From NCBI GenBank assembly GCA_022570795.1, contig JAKUDP010000016.1, forward strand, positions 930,001 to 994,000: DNA of 64,000 nucleotides. Reading direction: 5' to 3'. Position 1 is the stretch's first letter, and each line of letters starts with the position of its first letter. This DNA comes from Sphaerulina vaccinii. Lineage: Eukaryota; Ascomycota; Dothideomycetes; Mycosphaerellales; Mycosphaerellaceae. Shown in pieces: positions 11,084-21,081 of this stretch. The notes beneath the pieces were generated by a model, which worked only from the letters and a program-made list of their open reading frames with translations, was not told the DNA's origin and made no database searches. The position numbers and the translations under genes were made by a program.

Positions 11084-12907
11084 ATGGAAGTACCAATAGG
11101 CAATCGCCACCTTAATAAGAACATATTCGAAACATTTGGGCTGGACCCGAATGACCAGACATTCTACGATAGCGGCTCTGACGACGACGGCGCAAATGGC
11201 TTCGAAGAGGCAGAACAGGTTGACATTAGTGAAGAACCGCTCTCGCCGATCTGGCGTCCCGATGTTGGTGCTTTGAGGCGCCACCATACAGTCATCATTA
11301 ACTACCCTTCGCTCAACTTGTTGGATGATCCTGCGGAAGAGTTCATTATGAACAAGCCCAAGAGTCCTGAAGGGCGCTATGCGCCACATCCTTTGGTCCT
11401 CGACGAAGAAGTTATGAGACATGCTGCTCGCGATAAGATCACTGATAATGGCTTCTGCTCTGTCTACAGATGTGATCAATCCACACCCGATCCCAGCGTC
11501 CGCGACTTCTCGACTTGTGACCTATTCGTAGATGTGGAAGAGGCCACTAAATGCCACGGCAGGACAGAGTTGAGTGTAATCCTCTTCAGGGACACCTCGA
11601 AGCCAGAAATCGGTCCTCAGCTTCGCATACGTCGCTCGACCCGCTTCATCTGGGGCGACATAATCGACTACAACGAGCGAGACTACGATCTTGCACTGAA
11701 AGACTTCATGTCATACAAGGCAGTCAAGCCAGCGTGGTATCAGGACTTGATCCACCTCATGGGCATCGAGAGTGATCGCGCTGCTCGCTTCATAGCGCTC
11801 AAACTCGAACACTACGCCACTACTGGAACCCCTCGCAAAGATCTCCACGACATTCATCTCAAATTCATCAAAAGCTTTGGCGCCGAACCACGCTGGATCG
11901 AAGACTTCGACAGCGCTCTTCAAGATATTATCGAACCGCATAAGACTCCTCTATACAAAGCCGCACCAAAATGTATGGCCTGTCGTCAAAAATGCGAAAG
12001 ATATGTCTCTCTCGCTTGCTCAAAAGACCACATCATTCACGGAGCATGTCTCATGGAACTTTGTCGAACTAGAGACACTACGAAAGTTGCCTGCCTAGTC
12101 TGCAGAACCCGCGTCTTCACCAACCCGGTCCACATTAACTGTCTAAAATTCAACATCCACGACGATAATCTCTTCTACAACGACGATCGCTACAGCCCAT
12201 GGGAGAATTTCGAGAAATCCTGTTCAGACCTCGATGCCACATCAGCATCAACCAACGACTTTCGAGTTGTGATAACGAGTGATTTCATGACAAGTCTCTG
12301 GTGCAAAATCGTAACTTCTGGAATCGAACCCAATATCCCAAAACATCTCCGCTTCGACGTCCCCGAGGAAGCTTTTTTGCTTCAGGGACTTGTCGATGGA
12401 CAATTTTTACATTTGGAAGGTGTGAGAACTACGATTGCGTCTATAGATCGCTGGATTAAACGGAGAGTTTTCATACGTTTTCGACGGGATTTTCTGAAGT
12501 GGGATCTCGACAGCGGTCTACGTCCTGATGATAGAAAATTGATTCATCACCATGATTTGATGAGGAAAGTTCTGAGAAGAGGATGGTATGATCAATATCT
12601 CAAGAATTTGAATCGGCTGCTTAACTTTTTGAGTATGAGAGTTTGTCTTTGTGAGCAAGGGGAGGGGGAGGTGTATCATTGGCATGCTCATCGGGAGTTT
12701 TATAATCCTAGGGTTGTGGAGAGGGAACAGAGAGAGAATGTTACGGTGGAGAGGAGGAGGATTTATGAGTGGCAGGATAGTGAGCAGGGGAGGAATATGA
12801 TGAGGTTGTTTTTGATTGAGGTTGGGAAGGTGGATGAGGAGAGGGAGAGAAGGGAGAGTAAGAGGAGGGAGAGGGTTGTTGTTGACAGGGATGGGAGGCC
12901 GATGTGA
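11084..12907 (+). CDS. RING-finger-like protein of unknown function
   Basis: A single-exon frame of 607 residues from ATG 11084 (MEVPIG). The frame stays open upstream to about 10835, with in-frame ATGs at 10859 and 10919, but that stretch reads like a 5' leader, so I chose the later start; this is uncertain. The N-terminus is acidic (DSGSDDDG). Residues about 297-340 form a degenerate RING-type zinc-binding pattern: CMAC, then LACSKDHIIHGAC, then CLVC. It may bind zinc as an E3 ligase-type module, though the spacing is not classical. The C-terminal ~60 residues are very rich in Arg and Glu (ERRESKRRERV) and probably helical. No other domain is recognised. Such acidic RING-like proteins are common in plant-associated Dothideomycetes and usually lack assigned functions. 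Confidence 0.7.
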   Translation: MEVPIGNRHLNKNIFETFGLDPNDQTFYDSGSDDDGANGFEEAEQVDISEEPLSPIWRPDVGALRRHHTVIINYPSLNLLDDPAEEFIMNKPKSPEGRYAPHPLVLDEEVMRHAARDKITDNGFCSVYRCDQSTPDPSVRDFSTCDLFVDVEEATKCHGRTELSVILFRDTSKPEIGPQLRIRRSTRFIWGDIIDYNERDYDLALKDFMSYKAVKPAWYQDLIHLMGIESDRAARFIALKLEHYATTGTPRKDLHDIHLKFIKSFGAEPRWIEDFDSALQDIIEPHKTPLYKAAPKCMACRQKCERYVSLACSKDHIIHGACLMELCRTRDTTKVACLVCRTRVFTNPVHINCLKFNIHDDNLFYNDDRYSPWENFEKSCSDLDATSASTNDFRVVITSDFMTSLWCKIVTSGIEPNIPKHLRFDVPEEAFLLQGLVDGQFLHLEGVRTTIASIDRWIKRRVFIRFRRDFLKWDLDSGLRPDDRKLIHHHDLMRKVLRRGWYDQYLKNLNRLLNFLSMRVCLCEQGEGEVYHWHAHREFYNPRVVEREQRENVTVERRRIYEWQDSEQGRNMMRLFLIEVGKVDEERERRESKRRERVVVDRDGRPM

Positions 12908-14228
12908 GGAGGTGGGGAGTAGTCTGTGCGGGAAACACTATATTATTATTGTAAGACGAGTAATTGATTATGGCAGCATTACCGGATATGTGTACAGATT
13001 TTAACTCGACCATGGTTATAGTTCGCTACACAATCTGTCTGTCCGTCTGTCTATTGGTATCCTTGGCACTCACGCGGAGCTGACAAAGTCTTTCTTGCTC
13101 AATACGTCGTGTACTTACACAAGGTTCTCCTCCACTTCACTATACTCTGGAAAACCACAATGCGGAACTTCCAACACTTTCCAACTTCATGTGTTCGTCG
13201 ATCGCACTGCAGTAAGCGACCAGTTCACGCCATCGAACACGAAGCTCAACTCCGAGCAAAAGCATGGCCAAGCCCTCGACCAAAGTGCCTGCAACGCAAC
13301 AACTCTTACCATTGCAACATGACGGTGACCATATGCGGTCAATATGGCATTTCGGCACGGTGGAAACCTGCAACAACGTACGGTGATTCCAACAGGAAAG
13401 CGTCCACGCTCAACAAAAATTCGTAGCTCGGTTGGCGAATGGCGAATTTACATAGATCGTGGAAATACGCTAGCGGCGGATTCTACCGAGCCAATGAGAG
13501 TGCTTTGACATCTGGCAGTGAATGATTTACGACTGGTCGGGGCAAAGTGATTGTGGCACACACTCGTGTACAGCAGGACGATGACAAGCTGCAGCTTCAG
13601 CATTCAAATGCATGATCTTCGCACCTCAAGGCGAGTTTGCATCGTGAGAGCTTGGCATTCCGCTAACAGCTGGCAGGCAAGCAGGCAAGCAGGGTCACAG
13701 AGCCGCATGTCCGTGCATCGTATAGCCGTCCTATATCCATTTCCTTCTTCAGGAACAGATCTGCATCGCCATCCACATCACTTCTACAAGGACCAACAAT
13801 GCCAACAACATCTTCTCCATAGTTAGGAGAACCACGGACTACCATTCTCATGCAAGCAGAAGTCCACGGGCATGGACAAGCGGAGGGTCTTGGTCACACG
13901 CCGCTTCCTGTGGCTCTCAGCCAAGGATGGAGTTCCACTCTCTATATGATATCCCCGCTTCTGTCGTGCCTGAGTGCCTACACCTTCTCGTCCTAGACAG
14001 ATGAGAACAAGATGATGCGGCCGCGTAAAGCGTGGGACCCTGTCAGCTCTCCGCAACATCTGCCGAGGTGGCGCGTGTGACGAGTCGCACGATGGATGTC
14101 TGAACAGGATCAAGTACACTGACAAGTAACAAACCACATTGACCGGGTTGTCTTAGGGCTCCAATTGTTGTAACCTTGATATACCATCCGATTCACGCAA
14201 CGAAAGAATTCGGATAGGCAAGAACAAG
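12908..14228. other. Intergenic region
   Basis: About 1.3 kb between two plus-strand genes. It should contain the RING-like gene's 3' UTR and the BVMO promoter. Short frames at 13095-13426, 13551-13826 and 13823-14137 show no recognisable protein. Nothing else is evident. Confidence 0.5.
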
Positions 14229-15999
14229 ATGCAACGCACTTTCAAGACACAGACCAATGGCACGAACGGTACTAACGGGAACCATGCTGTAGAGCTCGAT
14301 GCTGTGATTATAGGCGGTGGTTTCGCTGGAGTTTACTTACTCCATCGTCTCCGCCAAAATGGCTTCAACGTCAAGATCATCGAAGCTGGCTCGACTCTAG
14401 GAGGCATCTGGCATTGGAACAACTACCCTGGAGCGAGAGTAGATTCTCAATGGCCGATATATCAACTCAGCATACCTGAAGTATACAAGACTTTTGACTG
14501 GAAGGAGCAATATCCCGGGGCATCCGAACTTCAACGATACTTCAGACATGCTGATAAGGTGCTTGATATCAGTAAGGATACTATCTACAATACGAGAGTT
14601 GAAGCCGCTACCTGGGACGATGAGAAGAGAGTATGGCAAGTCACCTGTGACACTGGACTGAAAGTGCAGGCCCGGTTCATGCATTGCTGTCTTGGCTTCG
14701 CAGCCAAACGCCACTTTCCAGACTGGCCCGGTCTCGACGACTTCGATGGCTACATTTGCCACTCCTCCTTCTGGCCAAAGGAAGGCATAGATATGCGCGG
14801 CAAAAGAGTAGCATGTGTAGGCTCCGGAGCGACGGGAATTCAAATCGCTCAAGAATCCGCTAAGACTGCAGAACACTTGATAGTATTCGTCAGAACTCCC
14901 AACACATGTGTTCCAATGCGCCAAGCCCTTGTAGATCAAGAACGAGCAAAGCGAGACCTAGAAGAGTACATCCCGAGACTTCTTACGAAGGATCGCTACG
15001 AACGTGTTGCAGGCTTTATCTATCCTGACCCAACCAAAGGTGTCATGGCAACGCCCAAAGAAGAACGCGACGCCATCCTCGAGAAAGCTTGGGCGGATGG
15101 AGGTTTTGCGTTCTTGTTCACTTTCCTAGACGTACAAACCAATATCGAGAGTAATCGATATGTGTACGACTTCTGGGCATCAAAAACCCGACCCAGAATC
15201 AAGAATCCCGAAAAGCGAGACATTCTAGCACCTTTGGAGCCACCCCATCCTTTCGGAGGAAAGAGACCTAGTCTGGAGCAAGACTACTACGAACAGTTGG
15301 ACAAGGACCATGTGACTATCGTTGATGTGAAGAAAACACCGATTGTGAAAGTTGTGAAAGATGGTGTTGTCACTAGCGATGGCAAGCTGCATGAATTGGA
15401 TGTCATGGCTATGGCTACGGGATTCGACTCACTGACAGGCAGCTTCACACAGATCGATATTCGTGGCGTTGATGGCAAGGGTCTCAAAGACTATTGGAGT
15501 GGTGAACAAGGTGCTCTTTCGTATCTAGGGTTGGCTGTTAATGGGTTTCCGGTTTGTATTTCATCACCTCAGCAGGTATGGTGTAGCTGACTTCGTGAGT
15601 AGAATATGTTCTACACCTACGGCCCTCATGCTCCTACAGCATACGGCAATGGCCCCTCGATCGTCGAACCACAATGCGAATGGATTCTAGAGACGATGAA
15701 ACGCATGACCAAGAATGGCCAGACTAGAATCGATGCTCAAGCACAAGCTGAACAGGAATGGAAGCGAAATGTGAATGAGCTTCATGCTAAGACTTTCCGC
15801 GACAAGGTGGACAGCTGGTATATGGGTGAGTCTACCTTGTATGGCTTGGTTATTGGTGTAGTACCTGACAGAGAATGCAGGTGCGAATATCCCAGGTAAA
15901 CCACGACAAGCACTTAACTACTCAGGAGGACTTCCGACGTATATCAAGACAATCAATGAGAAGCTGGAGAACAACTGGGAGGGCTTTGATGTGTCGTAG
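14229..15999 (+). CDS. FAD-dependent Baeyer-Villiger monooxygenase
   Basis: Three exons, 14229..15551, 15603..15825 and 15881..15999, separated by 51- and 55-nt introns, give 554 residues. The joins rebuild NGFPNMFYTYGPHAP and WYMGANIPGKPRQ, both expected in this family. The FAD Rossmann loop is IIGGGFAG (29-34), followed by GGIWHWNNYPGARVDS. The diagnostic BVMO fingerprint FxGxxxHxxxW is FDGYICHSSFW at 172-182. The NADPH loop is VGSGATGIQIAQ. The enzyme inserts oxygen next to a carbonyl to form esters or lactones; the ketone substrate is not readable. A TNGTNGTNG low-complexity stretch precedes the first domain. It is convergent with the broken HET gene. No polyketide or terpene synthase is nearby, so a role in a metabolite cluster is unsupported. 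Confidence 0.92.
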
Positions 16000-16597
16000 A
16001 GTGAGGCTCCTGCTGAGTGCCATTATATCGAGGTATGAGAAGAGCAAAAAACAATCAACCCCAGTCTCCTGGCTGTATCGGTCTTCCTCGAATACCACTG
16101 AGACCCATTGACCTCGGTGCTTATCGAGATTCGAACATGCAGTATCATTCACTTACGCTCGCTAAACAGTCGGCTAAAGCTGATTGTTGTGGAACGTGAA
16201 ATGCTACACGCGTACAGTGCTGGAAACGTTCCGATGTCGTGCATTGCAAGTCAATGAACCGCGTTGCTGTATTCTTGCGGCTCCAGCGAAGGCAACAGGC
16301 GCTTGCAGCCGAGCACCAAATTGATGGCCTGGAGACAGAGGCTGCTTGCTTTGAGTTCAGAAAGTGAGCATTTGGCAAGGGATTCCATCAGCATGTGGCG
16401 GGCCTCTTCTTTGCGAGCAAAGAACTCTGATATGACACTTTCCTGACCATGGTGATTATGGAAATGGTCCACATGGTTGTCGACTGAGATGGGCTCAATG
16501 CCGCGTCTCAACACCAGATGGTCATAGATCGATATGGGTGGTGACGGTAGAGTCTTCTTGCTTGTGGCTGCCACGCTAGATTTCCATAGATGACCGA
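16000..16597. other. Convergent intergenic region, BVMO / HET gene
   Basis: About 600 bp between convergent genes, holding both 3' ends. A minus-strand frame (16251-16634) overlaps the HET tail in another frame. It could include a last HET exon if a roughly 43-nt intron just before the stop at 16598 is used, which would give about a dozen different C-terminal residues. I could not decide this. Confidence 0.4.
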
Positions 16598-17932
16598 TCA
16601 GTAAGCTTGAACATAGAACTTCTTCACCTCCCAATCTTTAAACTCTTCAAGCTCTCCAGGTGCCAGTGTAACTGGAACTCTTTCCGGCACCACGGACCAC
16701 AGCTGCGGTGACAAGGTAGATCTCGTCCATAATACCATAGTCAACGTTGCCTTAGACTCGTCTCCGCGCAGAACATACCCACAAGCATTGAGTATCACAA
16801 GATATGCTTCTGGGCAGTGCGGCTCAACGTACCAATTCAGCATTGTTTTAGTGGCATGACTGAGCCTGCTAATATCAAGTCGTTTAGCTTTCAATCGAAG
16901 CTTGACTCCGAGGTTGGTCAATTCATAGGGCCAAACACCCCCATCTGCGACTTGGACGTCTACATCTCCACAAGACTGGAACCGTGCTGGAGAAGATGCC
17001 AAGAGACAGAGACACGTTGGTCCCCTGGTGTACCTGTTCCAGGCGAAGAGAGAGTGATCTGTCGATGAAGATAGTATAGCCACTTGCAAGCGCTGGAAGG
17101 CTCTCTCTCCTTCGCCATAGAGAAGCGGCATGTTGACGTCAAGTAGTCATAGTAAAGAGTATGCCTGATCCTCGATACGTGTAGTCGAGCGTTTAGAAGC
17201 CCAACTCATTCGTTTCGCAACGGACGCGTCTTGAATCATTTCAGGGAGCTCAAGAAATCTGCGTTCTATTCCTGTGACTGATTCTATAACTGTGTTCATG
17301 CTGATAGAATGGTCACATTCGGAACACAAGAGATTGTTACAGCACTTATGCCCCAAACGAGTCCATTCGCGGCTAAGGACTAAGACTTCGCGTGGCGCCA
17401 GCAGTTCTTGCAGTGTCCAGCCACGGGTGAACCATCTCGCATCAGTCACTTGTTGGAGTCTGTAGCGCTCAATAAGCTCCGGACAGAAAGCTGAAAGCCT
17501 CTGAACCAGTGTCTTGTCGGAATCGACGTCGCTAAGATATACGTGGCATTCGCATGCTTTGGAATAGTAGTTCCACATAGAGTTAATAGCCTCGAAGAGC
17601 TCTGCGCTTGATCGTTTGTCGATGCAGCAAGTGTCGATCCAGACGTAGCAGACTGGAACAACATCTTTCCACTTCGTTCTCTCCGCATGTCGAGTGAGGG
17701 CAAAACGACAGTACTCAGTAATCTTCCTATAACCCGCACCGTCCTTTTTTCGACCCTCCACAAGGTCTGTGTATGATACTTCATTCTCTCCCCAGCAGTG
17801 AGAGAGGATGTAGTAGCATGGCACAGTGTCTTTATAGTTTGAAACCAAATTGATCCTTGGCTTTAGGTGAAAGAACTCCTCCAGCGCATCCGGCTTTCCA
17901 TCAAGGAATCTCCTGCAGTTCAGCAATCGCAT
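16598..17932 (-). pseudogene. HET-domain protein gene interrupted by one in-frame TGA
   Basis: The start is the ATG at 17932 (MRLLNCRRF), the usual first residues of HET proteins; the frame opens upstream only from a TTG. The heterokaryon-incompatibility domain is clear: YYILSHCWGENEVSY, then VWIDTCCIDKRSSAEL, then WFTRGWTLQELLAPREV, then EDQAYSLL. Codon 262 (17147-17149) is TGA exactly where the family has Gly in AYSLLG. The same frame then continues with LLDVNMPLLYGEGERAF, the normal next motif, for 182 more residues to a stop at 16598. GGA to TGA is one base change. No GT-AG intron could remove it without losing conserved motifs. HET proteins trigger cell death after fusion of unlike hyphae. 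The gene is therefore a recent null allele or is expressed by readthrough. Confidence 0.82.
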
Positions 17933-18662
17933 GATCGGTCCAGTAACAGGATCTCCTCGACACAGCGCAATCTCCCAGGAGTCTAACAAGAATTTTCCAA
18001 ATCTCAGTTTAGAGAAGAGAGGTTATCAAATGAAGTGTACCCAACAAGGCTGAACGAAGCTGCGCCACCACAATGCAGCAGCCATCCATATGCAATTCCG
18101 AACTCTATTCTCAGGTGGCAGACAGCTCACTTATACCTTCCTGGTCTCAGACTCGGGCAGAAAGGAACTAGATCGCGAGAGCAAAAGTACCCACGTCTTG
18201 TCCAAGTGCATCTGAAGTTGTGCACTGTTCTGGACTCGGACAGACAAAGCTTCGCAAAGCTGTTATTTCCTTGGCGCAGGGCGACTGTTCCAACTGGTCG
18301 CCCTCATGATCGATATGCAGCCTGCCAGTAGCGTCCGCTCCACCACGTCCAGTAAGAACTAAGCAGTGCCCTGATGGTCCATATCCGCTGTTGTAGAATA
18401 GAGACAGCCCAGAGGTCGCAAACATGTGAACGTCGAGGCCGGTACTGTACAGCGCAGCAGAGTATGTCAACCAGGAGCAAGTAGTATCGAATGTCTCATG
18501 AGGAAGACTGCAAGTTAAAGACGGGATATCATTCAGCTTTCTCGTAGTACATGGTTATCGTGTCTTTTCGCACCACTACTCCAAACGCCTGTAATTTTGT
18601 TCCTTTTACTCGTGAGAGCAATCGATCATATCTTCTATTCTTCCATCATGAAGAGAAAAGAT
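17933..18662. other. Intergenic region upstream of the HET gene and 3' of IMPDH
   Basis: 730 bp holding the HET promoter and the IMPDH 3' UTR. I see no ORF of merit, repeat or RNA gene. Confidence 0.5.
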
Positions 18663-20573
18663 CTAGCTGTAAAGCTTCTTCTCAACGCCGACCATACCAT
18701 GCACGTTACCCTCAGCCTGCGCAGAAGCTGTTCGGAACTCGAATCGTACATCACCAGCTCTCACACCCTTCTGCAGAGCCTCAACACTGGTGAGACCTGT
18801 ATCTTGAAGAGAGTGCTGCACACCAGCCATCAAGTAAGGCAAGAATTTGGTCACTGAACCACGATCGAGGACCGAGCCGGAAACACCTTGTGCGACAAGG
18901 ACCTTATCTCCCTCGGAGAAGTATCGTGCAGTACCAGCGTTCTTAGCAGTGTTGTTCGCCTTGTCACCAGCACCACCGGCCTTCTTGTCCTCCATTGCGT
19001 CGATGGAGCCCATACCACGGTAAGTCTTGCGAAGCTGACCATCTGGACCAACGACATATGCGCCTGGAGATTCGGTTGTGGCTGCGAGGAGGCCTCCCAT
19101 CATGATAGTGCTGGCACCGAGAGCAATAGCCTTCACGATGTGTCCGACGTTCTGGATACCTCCATCTGCGATACATGGGATGCCGAATCTTGCAGCGAAT
19201 TCTGTGACGCGGAAGACGGATGTAGCTTGCGGACGACCGACTGCCATGACTTCTTGTGTGATGCAAGCAGATCCAGCACCCATACCAATACGGAGACCAT
19301 CGACGCCTGCTGCGATGAGAGACGCTGCTTGGTCGCGGGTCACGACGTTGCCGCCAATGACGTCCAGCTTAGGGTAGTTTTGCTTGATCCAGCGGATCAT
19401 TTCGATCTGGTACATGGAGTTACCTTGGCTGGAGTCGAGGATTACAACGTCGAGACCTGCTTCGACGAGAGCGGCAAGACGTTCCTTGTCAGCTGGTCGT
19501 GTACCAATAGCTGCGGCGGACAGGAGTTGTTTTGTGCCTGGGACTTTGGTTGCGAGTGGGTAGTTCAAGTTCTTCATCAGATCGCTTCGGCTGAGGAGAG
19601 AGATGAGGTTGCCAGAGTTGTCCACGATGGGAAGTTTGCCCTTCTTACTCTTGCTGAGAATTGTGTTGGCCTCCTTCAGGCTGACGCCTTGTTGTGCTGT
19701 GATGAGTTCGGTGGACATGATTTCGGTGACTGGCGAGTCGAGGTCGGCGTGGAATTGAGTGTCTCGTGGGGTGACGATTCCGATGAGCTTACTCTTGAGC
19801 TGGCCGCTTTCTGTAAGTCATTGTCAGTGACTGTGCTTCTCCGATGTAATGGTAGAATGTGTATATGAAGGAAGTCGAGCAAAGTCAGAGAATCAAATTA
19901 TCCCCAGCGCACCGAGCACGTTGGCAAGGCACGTACGGTTGAACGAAAGTTAAATGTTAGGTTGTTCATCATACGAGTGTGGAAGAAGGAGGAAGGAGAG
20001 GAGGGGTAGCCTACCAGTGACTGGGAAACCTCCAAATCCCCACTTCTCCTTCAGAGCAATGGCGTCTGCGACAGTGGCTTGTGGCGAGAGGACGATCGGG
20101 TCGGTAATGAAGCCGTTCTCGAAACGCTTGACCTTCATGACCATTTCGGCCTGTTCCTCGACTGAGCAGTTGTGGTGAATGACACCAACACCACCCAGCA
20201 GAGCCATGTGGATGGCCATATTGTGCTCGGTGACAGTGTCCATGGGAGAAGATGTGAAAGGAGTCTTGAGCGTGATGTTACGCGTCAACTTCGAGGTGAG
20301 GTCGACATCGCTGGCAGGGAAGCCAATGTAGCCAGGCAGCATGAGGAAGTCATTGTATGTCAGGCCGCCGGTCTTGGTCTCGTCCATGAGGTCGTGTACC
20401 GAGATTCCATCTTTGCTCTTGTAAGTGGCCTTCAGTACTTCCAGCGCCTTGGATGGGTCCTCGAACTTCTCCTCAGCGTGGCCATTCGCGCCGTTCAAAG
20501 ACAGAGACGCCATTTCGGCGTCTGGCTTCTTCAGGTTGACGCCGTCGTATGGTTGCTGTTCGCCGTTGTTCAT
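18663..20573 (-). CDS. imdA: Inosine-5'-monophosphate dehydrogenase
   Basis: Coding exons 20015..20573 and 18663..19810 flank a 204-nt GT-AG intron and give 568 residues. The join rebuilds GGFPVTESGQLKSKLIGIV, crossing into the CBS pair. The enzyme oxidises IMP to XMP with NAD+, the committed step of GTP synthesis, in the cytosol, and it is the target of mycophenolic acid. Visible features: LTYNDFLMLPGY, the CBS-domain stretch ITDPIVLSPQATVADAIALK, DSSQGNS, the catalytic loop GMGAGSACITQEV with the nucleophile Cys near residue 369, and GSIDAMEDK and ARYFSEGD of the flap. The start MNNGEQ follows a spliced 5' leader. The symbol follows Aspergillus usage. Its promoter is shared with the divergent IQGAP gene. 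Confidence 0.96.
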
Positions 20574-20607
20574 AATCGCGTATTTCCGTGGAGTCGGTGA
20601 AGAAGGT

Positions 20608-20661
20608 CTATAGCAATTATTAGATGTGATTCCAGTCACGCGACAGACTCTTCGTACTTAC
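20608..20661 (-). other. Probable 5' UTR intron of IMPDH
   Basis: On the minus strand a consensus donor GTAAGT begins at 20661, a branch-like CTAAT lies near the end, and an acceptor TATAG ends at 20608, giving 54 nt. It starts 34 nt upstream of the IMPDH ATG. Splicing removes an in-frame upstream extension (MTGITSNN) that does not resemble the family. Inferred from signals only. Confidence 0.6.
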
Positions 20662-21081
20662 CCGAGGAGAAGAAGAAGATCAGAACTGCTGCAAAACTTC
20701 GAAGTAGCGGTAGAATTCTGCCAGGCGCTAGGGTAGATCCGCTTCTTCATCTAATCTAATCTCGGCAGCCTCCACTTTTCAATGTCAACAAACAATCGAA
20801 TGCAGGCAGATCTGTGCAACCAGGAAAAGTAGGCCTCTGACTGCCAACCACCTCTGTACTCTTGTACTATACAGCTTCTCTACAGCTTCATTCGATCATT
20901 GCATCTTTTCATATGTCTCTTTGAAGGAGTGTCTTGTCTTATCATGGCCGTTGTAATCGAGGACTCCGCATAGCAACCACTACAGACGCGACTTCTTGGC
21001 TCTTTCAACCTCGATCCTCACCACTGCATCTTCAACCCACCTTCGCCAGTCTGACTCGGGGCAGTCACCACCGCCGCCAAC
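20662..21081. promoter_or_regulatory. Divergent promoter, IMPDH / IQGAP
   Basis: About 420 bp between the leader of a GTP-synthesis gene and the start of a cytokinesis gene. The leader near 20664-20680 is CT-rich on the minus strand, a usual feature of well-expressed fungal genes. No specific operator identified. Confidence 0.5.

Noticed and set aside
11057..11479. Minus-strand frame of 140 codons opposite the RING-like gene
   Set aside because: It lies antisense to better-supported coding sequence and resembles no family.
2191..15999. A secondary-metabolite cluster (MFS, MDR reductase, BVMO)
   Set aside because: No polyketide, peptide or terpene synthase is present, and kinesin and RING-like genes lie between the candidates.
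17132..17190. An intron removing the HET TGA
   Set aside because: The only nearby donors would delete the conserved EDQAYSLL or PLLYGEG blocks, and shorter GT-AG pairs are below any workable intron size.
19676..19882. Alternative IMPDH acceptor at GCACAG giving frame TVTDNDLQKA
   Set aside because: It shifts the IMPDH frame; the CTTACAG acceptor restores ESGQLKSKLIGIV as in the family.
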